Positions 8,444 to 17,241 of a stretch of 47,324 nucleotides of DNA are shown here, piece after piece. The DNA is from a virus, in IMG/VR virus record IMGVR_UViG_3300033148_002360, positions 1 to 47,324 of that record, one strand, 5' to 3'. The notes beneath the pieces are model-generated. The model worked only from the letters and a program-made list of their open reading frames with translations. It was not told the origin of the DNA and did no database searches. Every line of letters begins with the position of its first letter. Position 1 is the first letter of the stretch. A program made the translations under genes and the position numbers.

Positions 8444-8742
8444 TATAAACCTTTCTTATAAAATATACGAGCCATTTTTTTAGCAGTACGTTCTGTCAGT
8501 TCTTTTCTTGTTAATTTTGTACTTCTGAATGTCATCTTACAAAACAACCACCATAAAAGATTTTTGAAACGATCTCTTTTTGCTAAATATTCTATATACC
8601 TATTTTCATAGATCCTCCACTCACGCTGTAGTGTTCCAAATTTCTGGGCTAAATCTTCTATAGCCTTGTGGTTAACAGTAAGCGTTTTCTCAATTAATGC
8701 CAGAGCCTCAAATATTTGTTCAATTTTTTCTTTCTGTGTCAT
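8443..8742 (-). CDS. Hypothetical helical protein, 99 aa
   Basis: Starts with MTQKEKIEQIFEALALIEK behind AGGAGAACAG. Residues 1-60 look like a coiled coil, followed by a Trp-rich hydrophobic patch (LLWWLFCKM, about 62-70) and a basic tail. No family recognised. It overlaps the upstream stop by 4 bp. Confidence 0.6.
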   Translation of the reverse strand: MTQKEKIEQIFEALALIEKTLTVNHKAIEDLAQKFGTLQREWRIYENRYIEYLAKRDRFKNLLWWLFCKMTFRSTKLTRKELTERTAKKMARIFYKKGL

Positions 8743-9062
8743 TTCTGTTCTCCTACCAATGGTACTTTAGATAATAGTTTCCTCATATCTTCGAGATGTC
8801 TCTGTGTGGCTGCCAGTTGTCCTGCACTGCCCGAACCTTCACTTGGTCGTAGCCCGCAATCCCATAAATCATCTATGAGTTTCTGTGCAGCGTGTTTAGG
8901 AATTTCAAGATACGGCTCACTATCAGTTTCATACATTTCATGTTGTTCAAATTCAATAGGTTTCGCAGAAAAAACTTTGCCACCAGCTTCATAATCTACA
9001 AAGATAGATACTGTGTTGTATCTATTACCACTCCTTAACGCTCTCACTTGTATTTGTGTCAT
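8739..9062 (-). CDS. Hypothetical protein, 107 aa
   Basis: Soluble, beta-rich N-terminal half (MTQIQVRALRSG...) and a helical C terminus (AATQRHLEDMRKLLSK). The phrase AAQKLIDDLWDCGLRPSEG is of a type often met in phage hypothetical proteins of unknown role. Overlaps both neighbours by 4 bp. Confidence 0.65.
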   Translation of the reverse strand: MTQIQVRALRSGNRYNTVSIFVDYEAGGKVFSAKPIEFEQHEMYETDSEPYLEIPKHAAQKLIDDLWDCGLRPSEGSGSAGQLAATQRHLEDMRKLLSKVPLVGEQK

Positions 9063-9244
9063 TCCTGCTCTCCTTCTGGTTTTTCTACAACTGCATTTAG
9101 AATTGTTATTAAACTACCACATTCATCACAAGTATATTTCTTCCATTGAAAAGCCCCCATTACACTCCCTGGTTGATCTTTGGATTCAAAATCCACAAGA
9201 GTCATCTGATCGATTTCAGTTAATTTAGGATGTCTGCAATTCAT
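9059..9244 (-). CDS. Small Cys-containing protein, 61 aa
   Basis: Has a CDEC pair at about residues 39-42 and a single CRH near the N terminus, so a complete zinc ribbon is not certain. Ribosome site GGAGAACAGAAATG is nearly identical to that of the gene at 8443-8742. It follows the primase-helicase by 10 bp. Confidence 0.55.
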   Translation of the reverse strand: MNCRHPKLTEIDQMTLVDFESKDQPGSVMGAFQWKKYTCDECGSLITILNAVVEKPEGEQE

Positions 9245-9254
9245 TTCTGTTCTC

Positions 9255-11537
9255 CTAACTCTTTGGTTTTCCTAAATATTGTGAATAGACCCAGTCCTGC
9301 AGTTCAAGACCCTTATACGTATATTGCCTCCTACCATCAATATCAGCACGGAAATCTGTAATAGTAGGGCAGGCCTGTTTTAACCAACGTCCGAAATAAA
9401 TATTATTACCGACTTTGTGTCCTGTTTTGCCACACCATATTTCCCATGCTTCATATAATTGGCTTCTGGTCACATAGGTATTTTCATTTTTAATACAACA
9501 TTCTTTTATAAACGCCGTTACAGGTGCAGTTATCTCTGTTAGTTGTTGTAAAAGCAGATTAGAAGATCCGGGCATAGTAAATCTACCCTGCTCTCTTAAA
9601 TCTTTCAAACCTTGTAAAGCAAAATTAATTAACTTGCCCTCGCGAGCTTCTTTGCGCAGTCTATCTTTCAAAGTAAAATTTTCTCTACCGACATATGAAT
9701 TAGGAAAATTAAGAATGATAGATCTGGCCACAAGTGCTTTAGCCGGGTCTGAAAAGCCGGGAAGGTCATTCATGACAATAGTAAACCGACAGGTCATATA
9801 GACATCAAACTGTTGCAGATACTTAGGATTTACTGTGATAGGATCTCTGCCAGTTATTTGTAATATAGTTTGTAATGCTGCATCAGCTTCACCTTTTCTC
9901 GGAGTCCTCGCATCACCGAGTGTAGCAGCGAGTTTACCTATAAGCGGATATAATCCATGTGTATTAGCTAATGCTTGAAAACTGGTAGCACTATATTGGT
10001 CTTTACCAAGCATACCATGTAATGTTTCAAGTATCGTACTTTTACCTGTTCTTGTATCGCCAATGAAAATCATTAACTTTTCTTGAGTCATATCTGGCAC
10101 TAAGCAATAGCCAAACCATTGAGCCAATGCTCTAATACATTCAGTATCCCCATTAAATATCTGATTACAAGTATCATCATATAAATTAGACCAAACATTT
10201 TCATCATAATCATACGGAAAAACATTATATGTGAACAATCGCGGGTCAGGATTATGCAATACAATGTTACCCTTCATATATTCAGTAACATCAAGCATAC
10301 CATTTTTGAAGATTATCAAATTATTTGGGTGCGGGTGGTCTTCTTTATCAAGCCACACGGGGGGATCTTTTTCTACCGGGCACCATCTGTTCAAGGCATC
10401 AATGATGTCGCCTATCTTAGATCTGGTAGGCTTGTAAGGGACTACGTCCATACCGTTTGCAGTAGTTTTTATGAACTTCTTACCCGCAAGAAATTTATAT
10501 AATTTTCCTTTGAACGTTGATAACGATAACTCCTTATAATGATCCTTATACCATTCCATCCATTGCCCACGATAGTTACGAAGTACCGGCACACCATCTA
10601 ATACGTGAGCTTCATTTATAAATCGTTCAGCGATTAAAAAAGCTATATCGTCTGCAAATACATTAGGGTCTGTCTCTTTATCATCGTCACCGTGTTCACC
10701 AACATATTCAAACAACGAGGCTTGGGTAAGCCCATGTCGTACCCACTGTCGTAAGTCTTTAATCCCTTTTGGTGGCAATATACACTTAATATCTTCAACC
10801 GTATCTTTGATATTAAGATATGCTTTCTTCATCCCTGCTTCACCGGCACCAGCGTCATTATCGCCTATAATCCAAACTTCATGACCAGCAAGGGGCATTT
10901 CTTTAAGAATCGCCATACCCCCCTCAGCAGAAGGCCGGCCAATCGCCACGAAGCCCAAAGCCATAGCCGCAAGCACGTCAGATGCACCTTCCACGATGAT
11001 AATCGGTAGATCGGTATCCGGGAGAACTCCAAATGTTCCTGCACTTTGTTGCTGTTCTTTTTTCCGAATATGAAGATAGCCACAATCTGGTAGTTCTCGT
11101 ATTGAGCCATCATGTATACGACTACATACTGCAGCAGATGGATCGTCTGGGTTGTCAGATGACACCATGCACCAGTCCGGTTTTCCGCAAATCGGGCAAA
11201 CAACACCCGCTTCTGCGATTCTGACCCAATGGAATTTTCCCGCTTCATATTTTTTATCCCCTGTTATGTGGTCTGAATTGTAGGTATAAATCAGTCCACG
11301 TCTGGATCCATGTACCATAAACTTCTTACCGTCGTGGTATCGTTTGAGTAGGCCGGTAATATCACCCTTAGCATTCCGTTCAGCAAATATCCAGGCATAT
11401 TCACCAGGATAGTATCCAACATCAAGTGTTTTCAAAGATTCTATAGTCACACCGAGTTCCTCTACGAGGCATTCAAGCATACCTATAGTAACGTTACTTT
11501 TATAGATGTCATATTGTTGTGCGAAGGTTAGGGTCAT
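9255..11537 (-). CDS. Primase-helicase: zinc finger, Toprim, SF3 ATPase, 760 aa
   Basis: N-terminal zinc module with C114, C117, C123 and C138 (VCPICGKPDWC then CSR). A Toprim domain follows, with EGASD (183-187) and GDND (225-228) as the metal-binding acidic residues. A D5-like linker leads to an SF3-type ATPase with Walker A GDTRTGKST (493-501) and a Walker B-like strand ATLGDAR (538-544), then a poxvirus-D5/P4-type C terminus. Such fusions make primers and unwind DNA at the phage fork. The start overlaps the MT-A70 gene stop (ATGA). Length is normal for these fusions. No AEP catalytic motif was seen, so primer synthesis would be by the Toprim part. Confidence 0.85.
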   Translation of the reverse strand: MTLTFAQQYDIYKSNVTIGMLECLVEELGVTIESLKTLDVGYYPGEYAWIFAERNAKGDITGLLKRYHDGKKFMVHGSRRGLIYTYNSDHITGDKKYEAGKFHWVRIAEAGVVCPICGKPDWCMVSSDNPDDPSAAVCSRIHDGSIRELPDCGYLHIRKKEQQQSAGTFGVLPDTDLPIIIVEGASDVLAAMALGFVAIGRPSAEGGMAILKEMPLAGHEVWIIGDNDAGAGEAGMKKAYLNIKDTVEDIKCILPPKGIKDLRQWVRHGLTQASLFEYVGEHGDDDKETDPNVFADDIAFLIAERFINEAHVLDGVPVLRNYRGQWMEWYKDHYKELSLSTFKGKLYKFLAGKKFIKTTANGMDVVPYKPTRSKIGDIIDALNRWCPVEKDPPVWLDKEDHPHPNNLIIFKNGMLDVTEYMKGNIVLHNPDPRLFTYNVFPYDYDENVWSNLYDDTCNQIFNGDTECIRALAQWFGYCLVPDMTQEKLMIFIGDTRTGKSTILETLHGMLGKDQYSATSFQALANTHGLYPLIGKLAATLGDARTPRKGEADAALQTILQITGRDPITVNPKYLQQFDVYMTCRFTIVMNDLPGFSDPAKALVARSIILNFPNSYVGRENFTLKDRLRKEAREGKLINFALQGLKDLREQGRFTMPGSSNLLLQQLTEITAPVTAFIKECCIKNENTYVTRSQLYEAWEIWCGKTGHKVGNNIYFGRWLKQACPTITDFRADIDGRRQYTYKGLELQDWVYSQYLGKPKS

Positions 11538-12112
11538 AATTGAATATCCGATTCGATTTCATTGCCCCATACATCCCAACCTGGAGTTTTCTCTCTGGCG
11601 AATAGCTCTATGCGAGGTATGTCACCAAAAAGTTCCACAATACGTTTTCTTGCCTCATCTGGTTTACGACTATGTTCCCTGCGTGGAGCGATAATAATAG
11701 AAGATACTTTATTGCTTATTGGTTTTAATTGCCCTTTCATCCCCAACAAACATATTTCAGCATTTGATTTGGCGTAATATCCAACACCAAAAAAAGGTTT
11801 GCCGTTTTTAGAGTTTGTCTTTACCCATGTAAATCCTACCGTTCTATAACGAAAACCCCAATAATCAAATAACCTGATTTGCTGTTCAAGATATGGGAAC
11901 GTACACCACATAAATAAAGCACAGTTTTTATCGGCTAATTCTGGCAAAGGTAATTTTTTTATCTCATCCATTGTCATTAAATCATAATGCCCGCAAGCTC
12001 CCCCACGAAAACGGGTTTTATGATTTGCTCGGCTATTATATTTCCAAGGCGGGTCTGCATAGATAATCTGATATTGTTTCCGTATCGGTGGTGGTGTTTT
12101 TGGCAATGTCAT
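11534..12112 (-). CDS. MT-A70-family N6-adenine DNA methyltransferase, 192 aa
   Basis: Carries the catalytic DPPW motif (residues 20-23) just after a short N terminus, an FMWCTFPYLEQ segment, and a C-terminal ELFAREKTPGWDVWGNE block, the standard order for compact phage MT-A70 methylases. It probably methylates adenine in phage DNA to evade host restriction; the target site cannot be read from sequence. It is coupled to a 38-codon acidic gene by TAATG and lies two genes after a cytosine methylase. No restriction endonuclease is adjacent. Confidence 0.88.
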   Translation of the reverse strand: MTLPKTPPPIRKQYQIIYADPPWKYNSRANHKTRFRGGACGHYDLMTMDEIKKLPLPELADKNCALFMWCTFPYLEQQIRLFDYWGFRYRTVGFTWVKTNSKNGKPFFGVGYYAKSNAEICLLGMKGQLKPISNKVSSIIIAPRREHSRKPDEARKRIVELFGDIPRIELFAREKTPGWDVWGNEIESDIQL

Positions 12113-12228
12113 TATTCCCTTTCTGGCGTTTCAGTTATTTCTTCCTCATCATTTTCTTCTTTTTCGTCCATACAAATAGATCGATGTTCCACTAATGGGC
12201 CATCCACAAAACTAAAAAAATCTAACAT
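12112..12228 (-). CDS. Acidic microprotein between two methylases, 38 aa
   Basis: ATG 12228 lies 3 bp from the stop of the cytosine methylase, which supplies the strong GGAGATATGAT ribosome site, and its stop overlaps the start of the adenine methylase (TAATG). The C-terminal half is very acidic (DEKEENDEEEITETPERE). Function unknown; tight coupling on both sides argues that it is translated. Confidence 0.55.
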   Translation of the reverse strand: MLDFFSFVDGPLVEHRSICMDEKEENDEEEITETPERE

Positions 12229-12229
12229 A

Positions 12230-13165
12230 TCATATCTCCTCAAATTTTTCCATGATAGCTTCAATTACATTTACTGTTACTGCATTACCTAAACATTTAT
12301 AACGTTGAGTATCGGAGATTCCTTCCGTCCATCCATCAGGAAATCCTTGGAGTCGCTCGCATTCTACGGGGGTGAGTCGGCGAATATTCCGATTCCCCTT
12401 GTTGTCCCCCCTGCTTGGCTGCGTAATGCTGGTTGTATTTCTGAAATCTCCTTTGGAAGGTCGTTTTGGTATTTGCAATTTTGTAAATCCATTACTGCTT
12501 TCTCTGATAGGAAATACTTGGGGGCGACTTGTTCCTCTAAGATGTCCGATAATGAACACTCGTTCCCGATTCTGGGGGACGCTGAAGTTTTTACTGTTAA
12601 GCACCTGCCATTGGAGGTCATACCCAAGTTCATCCATCGTGCGGAGGATAGTTCCGAAGGTTCTGCCTTTGTCGTGAGATAGAAGCCCTTTAACGTTTTC
12701 AAGGAGTAGAAGGCGTGGTTGTTTTTCCTGTGCAATCCGAGCGATTTCAAAAAAAAGTGTACCCCGTGTGTCGTTGAAACCCCTTCGTTTACCGGCGATT
12801 GAGAAAGATTGACAGGGAAAGCCTCCGCAGAGTAAGTCAAAATCCGGGACATCTGAGCATTTGATATTTGTAACATTGCCGTACTCCTTGTGGGTTGGGA
12901 AATGTTTTTTGTAGATTGAAATAGCATATTTGTCGATTTCGGAGAAACCAACACATATTGCTCTACTGTTTGGGTTGCTGTCAGATTGTTGGCTAAACCA
13001 TCCATTCTCGGAACCAACTCTTTTGCTCGCCTTGGAGACCAATCTTTCCCCTGCTTCATCATTTGTCTCCGTATCTTCTTGGCTTCTTCCGTTCTTCTTT
13101 CGGTAAGCTGATAATATTCCAAGTTCAAATCCTCCTATGCCACTGAATAGTGAAAAGTATTTCAT
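12230..13165 (-). CDS. C5-cytosine DNA methyltransferase, 311 aa
   Basis: All main motifs are present in order: FSGIGGFE (I, residues 7-14), EIDKYA (II), PCQS with the catalytic Cys (IV, 117-120), ENV (VI, 156-158), QNRERVF (VIII), and RRLTPVECERLQGFP plus LGNAV at the end (IX-X). About 45 extra polar residues (22-68) lie between motifs I and II, longer than usual. ATG 13165 has GAGGT at good spacing; the TTG at 13177 overlaps that site and is rejected. Probable role: protective DNA modification. The specificity is unknown. Confidence 0.88.
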   Translation of the reverse strand: MKYFSLFSGIGGFELGILSAYRKKNGRSQEDTETNDEAGERLVSKASKRVGSENGWFSQQSDSNPNSRAICVGFSEIDKYAISIYKKHFPTHKEYGNVTNIKCSDVPDFDLLCGGFPCQSFSIAGKRRGFNDTRGTLFFEIARIAQEKQPRLLLLENVKGLLSHDKGRTFGTILRTMDELGYDLQWQVLNSKNFSVPQNRERVFIIGHLRGTSRPQVFPIRESSNGFTKLQIPKRPSKGDFRNTTSITQPSRGDNKGNRNIRRLTPVECERLQGFPDGWTEGISDTQRYKCLGNAVTVNVIEAIMEKFEEI

Positions 13166-13166
13166 A

Positions 13167-13253
13167 TCATACCTCAAAAATAGATGCTGGCAGGCAGTTG
13201 GTACTGCTTAGTTGCATTCCGGCCATCACAGCCCACTCACTATAGGCTACCAC
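13167..13253 (-). CDS. Possible microgene or in-frame extension after the SSB stop
   Basis: The 103 bp between the SSB-like gene and the methylase remain open in the SSB frame after its TGA (13281-13283). A GTG at 13253 or ATG at 13226 could start a 28- or 19-residue peptide whose TGA overlaps the methylase ATG region. No good ribosome site is visible. It may be a small gene, occasional UGA read-through, or chance. Confidence 0.25.
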   Translation of the reverse strand: MVAYSEWAVMAGMQLSSTNCLPASIFEV

Positions 13254-13280
13254 GCCACCGCCAACACCATATCGACACTT

Positions 13281-14240
13281 TCAGAATTTAGCTACACTCT
13301 CTAATGTTTTTTCTGCTATCTGATACCATTGTTCATTAGTAACATTTTCCGATTCAACATTAGGGCCAGCAATCTCAGCAATACTACCGTGCCATACTTC
13401 ACCGATTGTTTTATCGTCGATAGTAGGATCTCGTAATTCTACAATTTTATTCCACGCTTCTTGCATAGTGCACGCAGTGCTCTCTGGCTTTACGGGTGGT
13501 ACAACAGCATCTTTTGATTCTGGTTTTGGCGGCGGCCCATCAACTTGAGGTTCTGCTACCTGTCTTGCTACCAGAGCAGCTTTAGCTGCTGCTGCTCTAT
13601 TTTTAGCTGACTTCTCAGCCATTTTACGTGCTTTCTCTTCTGGTGTAGGCTTCGCATCAATGGGCGATGCAGCATCATCAGTAGGTACTCCTGATGATGG
13701 CCGATTAGCCGGGGCTTTAGCAGCAGTAGTTACAGACTTCGTTGTTGCGTTCTTGGCACCAAGGGCAGCGAACTGTTTGTCCAGGGCCTTTAATTCTTTG
13801 GCGTCGAGCTTACGAAGTTGTACTCCTGGTTCAGCATCATATACATCGATCCAGTTAACTTGGTATGGATATGTAGCTTCTGAGTAAGTATTCTCGCCGA
13901 TTCTGACTTGAAATTCAAGACCATCATATTTGCCATTAGCAAGTTGAACCAATGATCTGCCGTCCCAGTTAAATACTTTCTTAACTTGATCCATACTGAG
14001 TGTAGGCCCGAGTTCCTTGCCTTTAGACTTGATAATACCATAAAGGCACGAATACGCAGTGATTTCACCTTTATATCCGGTATAATCAAACCATTTTCCC
14101 TCTTTTTGATCATAAACTTCAGTGAGAGCGACCCTTACATTGAACCAAGGCAACTCTATATCAGTACCTTTTTTCTTTTTACCATCAACACCCCATTCGA
14201 GTGCTTTACATCTGAATGTTCCAGCTCTATCAAGTCCCAT
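13281..14240 (-). CDS. Probable ssDNA-binding protein, 319 aa
   Basis: Residues 1-150 look like a compact beta-rich domain (MGLDRAGTFRCKALEW..., GLEFQVRIGENTYSE...) of the type encoded next to phage Sak4-like ATPases and acting as SSB. A long Ala/Pro/Lys linker (about 160-250; KSAKNRAAAAKAALVARQ) leads to a C-terminal helical domain of about 60 residues. The usual acidic SSB tip is absent (ends ESVAKF). The start at 14240 has an AGGAAC site. Recombination/replication SSB is inferred from context and layout; the family match was not tested. Confidence 0.6.
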   Translation of the reverse strand: MGLDRAGTFRCKALEWGVDGKKKKGTDIELPWFNVRVALTEVYDQKEGKWFDYTGYKGEITAYSCLYGIIKSKGKELGPTLSMDQVKKVFNWDGRSLVQLANGKYDGLEFQVRIGENTYSEATYPYQVNWIDVYDAEPGVQLRKLDAKELKALDKQFAALGAKNATTKSVTTAAKAPANRPSSGVPTDDAASPIDAKPTPEEKARKMAEKSAKNRAAAAKAALVARQVAEPQVDGPPPKPESKDAVVPPVKPESTACTMQEAWNKIVELRDPTIDDKTIGEVWHGSIAEIAGPNVESENVTNEQWYQIAEKTLESVAKF

Positions 14241-14257
14241 TTTTGGTTCCTTTCTGG

Positions 14258-14563
14258 CTAAAGATTATTATTTTCAGAGGCTTTACCTATAACTATTAAT
14301 CTCTTTACTTCTTCCTCGGATAATGTTTCTGCTCCGATTATATAATATTCTAAATCTTCTATTTCTTTCTTGATTTCTCCCCATTTTTTTAGGTCGGCAG
14401 GACTGCAGTTTTTAGAAAGTTTTTTATCACATATCTCTTTGTACATTTTTCTTACTTTTGGTTTGGTTAACAAGTCATATGTCGTTCCTGCTGTTGTAAA
14501 AGGTTTGACACAAACATAAATCAAGTCAAATATGAGTATCCCGATAAGTATCTCCATCATCAT
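14258..14563 (-). CDS. Membrane-anchored hypothetical protein, 101 aa
   Basis: One N-terminal membrane segment (MEILIGILIFDLIYVCV, about residues 3-19), then a charged helical body with KKWGEIKKEIEDLEYY. Three ATGs in a row (14563, 14560, 14557) make the exact start uncertain; the first overlaps the upstream stop. Function unknown. Confidence 0.55.
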   Translation of the reverse strand: MMMEILIGILIFDLIYVCVKPFTTAGTTYDLLTKPKVRKMYKEICDKKLSKNCSPADLKKWGEIKKEIEDLEYYIIGAETLSEEEVKRLIVIGKASENNNL

Positions 14564-14913
14564 TTTTTCCTCTTACACTTAACACATATTGTTTCAGTAT
14601 CCGGTATAGGTGTACCACAGGTACATCGTTTTAACCCGGCATTATCTAATATTTGCTTTACGTCTTTACTTGTAGCTGGCATTGGTGAAACTTCGGGGTC
14701 GTATCTTTCTTTGAACATTTTATATTGATCATCTGATAGTATCCCACGCTTATGCTGTTCTCTTGCTATCAATTTTGACATGTGTTCAAACGCCACGTGA
14801 TCACAGGCTAACATTTTACTCAAATCCCCGTGACAATACTTAAATTTAAGCCCAGAATTACAGGGGCATAGGTCATTTCTCTTAGGTTTTGGTCCTTTGA
14901 ATTTTATACCCAT
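14560..14913 (-). CDS. SEC-C motif zinc protein, 117 aa
   Basis: The N terminus has the SEC-C zinc motif NDLCPCNSGLKFKYCHG (about residues 13-29), and the C terminus a second ribbon (CTCG...CVKC, about 97-113). SEC-C modules occur at the end of SecA and in many small accessory proteins. Here two metal sites flank a helical middle. ATG 14913 overlaps the ATPase stop (TGATG) behind GGAG, so it is preferred to the GTG one codon earlier. Lying inside a recombination cluster, it may be a nucleic-acid or protein adaptor; the role is unknown. Confidence 0.75.
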   Translation of the reverse strand: MGIKFKGPKPKRNDLCPCNSGLKFKYCHGDLSKMLACDHVAFEHMSKLIAREQHKRGILSDDQYKMFKERYDPEVSPMPATSKDVKQILDNAGLKRCTCGTPIPDTETICVKCKRKK

Positions 14914-15863
14914 CACTCATCTCCTTCTTCTGGAATATCACGCCAACATTCATCGAATAAAAACTTCCATATAGAATCATCCGCAGGATTATCAAACGAT
15001 ACTACAGGAAATCTGGGTGGTATACTTCGTGATTTAGCTTTATAATGTACTTCTGGTGCGTGAACATGAATGATTCTATTGCCGGTTGATGTGGCCTTAG
15101 CAACTTTAGATCCTTCATCATCCTTAACAGCTACCACGCCTTCGTTACTAATCTTAAATAAATGATCAGCCCATTCACACCACATGCCCCAAATTGATGG
15201 AGCCACTTTACCATATTGAAGGGCTAATTTAGGAACGTCGCAAAGATAATTTTCACCGCCCGAATGAGCTATTTCGGCTTGCTGCATTTGACACAAAATA
15301 CACACATTTATGCCACGCCTGATTAATACATCAAAATCTGCAAGGGGTAAACGCATAGTATCATATATATGACGATGCCCATCACCGTATCCATATTGTT
15401 TAATATTCTTCATAAACTCACCCTTACTACCCTTTATATTTTCAAGTACCCAAGGAAGTGCCCATGATTCGAGGATAGTGCCGGTATCAATAACATATGA
15501 TTCATAGTCATTAAAGAGATCTAACTGTTGTGTAACTGCTCGAAAATCATCGAACGTCTCTATGCCGGGAATATGTTTTAGAGATTCACCAGTTTTAGGA
15601 TTTTTGATTTTACGACCACCGTCATCAAGGCCAGCGAATACAGGTGTTGGTAACATTGAACCAAGTGTAGTCTTGCCCATACCCGAATCAGCATAGATAA
15701 TAATTTTTTCGCCTTCTTCGGAACCATCCCAGGTTGCTACTTGGAATGTTTTATTAACACCTCGTTGCTGTTGTTTAGTGGTTTTCGGTTTCACGGGCAT
15801 CGGGGCAGGGGGAGCTTTTGGTAACGGTTTTTTTGTTGATGGTGGTTTATTTGATAAGGTCAT
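14913..15863 (-). CDS. Sak4-like RecA-fold ATPase, 316 aa
   Basis: After a Pro/Lys-rich head (1-40), a Walker A motif ADSGMGKTT is seen at about residues 54-62, a Walker B-like strand SYVIDTG (about 122-128), and a later VCILCQMQQAE segment in the place of the RecA-like sensor. This is the pattern of AAA_24/Sak4 proteins, which promote annealing together with a phage SSB. SSB-like and exonuclease genes nearby fit that module. ATG 15863 has a GGAG site. Confidence 0.75.
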   Translation of the reverse strand: MTLSNKPPSTKKPLPKAPPAPMPVKPKTTKQQQRGVNKTFQVATWDGSEEGEKIIIYADSGMGKTTLGSMLPTPVFAGLDDGGRKIKNPKTGESLKHIPGIETFDDFRAVTQQLDLFNDYESYVIDTGTILESWALPWVLENIKGSKGEFMKNIKQYGYGDGHRHIYDTMRLPLADFDVLIRRGINVCILCQMQQAEIAHSGGENYLCDVPKLALQYGKVAPSIWGMWCEWADHLFKISNEGVVAVKDDEGSKVAKATSTGNRIIHVHAPEVHYKAKSRSIPPRFPVVSFDNPADDSIWKFLFDECWRDIPEEGDE

Positions 15864-15877
15864 CAGTTTTCTCCAGA

Positions 15878-16042
15878 TTAAGGCCAGTTTCCTGTTTCTA
15901 CGCTAATGCGAGCCATTCGCAAATCACCAGAATTATCTTCCCATTCTCTTCTTAACTGCTCTTCAGAAACATGAGGATACTTTATTTTATACAATTCAAA
16001 TTCTGATTCTGGTTTATTATTGTAAAAATTTATTTTATCCAT
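15878..16042 (-). CDS. Hypothetical microprotein, 54 aa
   Basis: Begins MDKINFYNNKPESEFELYK and ends VETGNWP; hydrophilic and helical. Its ATG shares a base with the stop of the exonuclease gene (TGATG), and it ends 14 bp before the ATPase. No motif. Coupling supports it. Confidence 0.6.
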   Translation of the reverse strand: MDKINFYNNKPESEFELYKIKYPHVSEEQLRREWEDNSGDLRMARISVETGNWP

Positions 16043-17241
16043 CATTCATCGTCCTTTTTACTAAAGATACACTTAAATCCATCAGGAATGTGATCTTGAT
16101 CAATAATTTCGTGGTTATAACACTGCTGTATATAATCACATCGAAACGTAGCTTCACATTGATGTTCATTAGTATAGAACCTACCTGATCTAATCATAAA
16201 CTGCATATTCTGAGCTATATCGTAAAGTTCTTGTTCAAATGCTTTTAGCTCAGCATCAGTTCTGGTAAGCTCAATACATCGGAAATAAAACTCAGGACGT
16301 TCAGTGATGTCTTTGAGTAATCGGGCACCGAACATATCAGGTGTCTCACGGATGGCGAAAGTGCCGGGTTTTTTGCCGGGTTCGACCATTATATTCATAT
16401 TATTAATAGCAAAAGTAGGATACCCCGGCATCGAATCAATACTTGACAGTGTCCTAACATTAAACTTCTGTCCGCAATATATACCGTCAGCCACAAACTT
16501 TTTACTCTCGCCCTGGGTAAGTTTTTTCGGTTTGATTGTTGGTTTATGATATACATCGTACTTGACTGTGTTGATGAGTGGGCTACTAATGTCACTGCCA
16601 AGATCATTAGCGGCTTGCGTCTCTTCTATTTGCATCCGCCTTGCAGCATAAATATACATCGTAGTTTGAACGTCGAGGTTCAAGTGACCCCAGTAAGTTG
16701 AATCCGGGTCAATAGACTTACTTGTTGATTTATGTTCCTTAACGGCAATACCATTATCGAGTTCAATTAGTTTATCAATTCGACCTGTAATAAACACATC
16801 TGGTACAGGACGTCCAGTCTGGGGATTGAGCAATGGTAGATTGAAGTGTTGTTCAGTAGCGACAACTGGCTCCAACGTGCCACCATAGTACCAACGGTAT
16901 CCAGCAAGTGCATGGAGTAGTGTCACTCGTTCAATCTCTTTAGCCTCAGGATCATTAAACTCTTTACCTTCATAAGCCTTGTTCAGTACACGAGTTACGG
17001 CTTCCATAATATCATCAGGGACTTTACCAGTGCCTTCACAAATATCACACAGTGGATCAGAACAACATGCACTTCTCGGCACCAATGCGGCAGTTTCAAG
17101 AAGCAGGTGCCAGAATGTCCCTACACGTTGTGACTCTGTATCTTCAATCGGCCTGATGCCATAAACATATGCATTGCGGAATCGGATCGGGCAACTCTTA
17201 AATGCCGAAATCGAACTCGCTGAAAGCATTAACTTTCTCAT
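16042..17241 (-). CDS. PD-(D/E)XK exonuclease, RecB/Cas4-like, 399 aa
   Basis: Starts with the SASSISAFKSCPIRFRNAYV helix typical of RecB-like nucleases, followed by VGTFWHLLLE. The catalytic core is GRIDKL (Asp) and AVKEHKS (Glu-x-Lys) near residues 170-200, then DVQTTMYIYAA, the conserved Gln helix. Four cysteines (ACCSDPLCDIC, about 58-68) form an inserted metal site, and more Cys lie near the C terminus (CEATFRCDYIQQCYN), as in Cas4-type iron-sulphur nucleases. Likely processes DNA ends for the neighbouring ATPase/SSB. ATG 17241 overlaps the VRR-NUC stop; a TTG upstream is rejected. Confidence 0.78.
   Translation of the reverse strand: MRKLMLSASSISAFKSCPIRFRNAYVYGIRPIEDTESQRVGTFWHLLLETAALVPRSACCSDPLCDICEGTGKVPDDIMEAVTRVLNKAYEGKEFNDPEAKEIERVTLLHALAGYRWYYGGTLEPVVATEQHFNLPLLNPQTGRPVPDVFITGRIDKLIELDNGIAVKEHKSTSKSIDPDSTYWGHLNLDVQTTMYIYAARRMQIEETQAANDLGSDISSPLINTVKYDVYHKPTIKPKKLTQGESKKFVADGIYCGQKFNVRTLSSIDSMPGYPTFAINNMNIMVEPGKKPGTFAIRETPDMFGARLLKDITERPEFYFRCIELTRTDAELKAFEQELYDIAQNMQFMIRSGRFYTNEHQCEATFRCDYIQQCYNHEIIDQDHIPDGFKCIFSKKDDE

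Noticed and set aside
10865-11248. 127-codon frame overlapping the primase-helicase
   Set aside because: Shadow of the Toprim/zinc region in another frame, with no start signal.
12364-13128. 254-codon open frame on the same strand inside the cytosine methylase
   Set aside because: It lies entirely within a gene that has all C5 methylase motifs, is in another frame, has no ribosome site, and its product shows no structure beyond chance.
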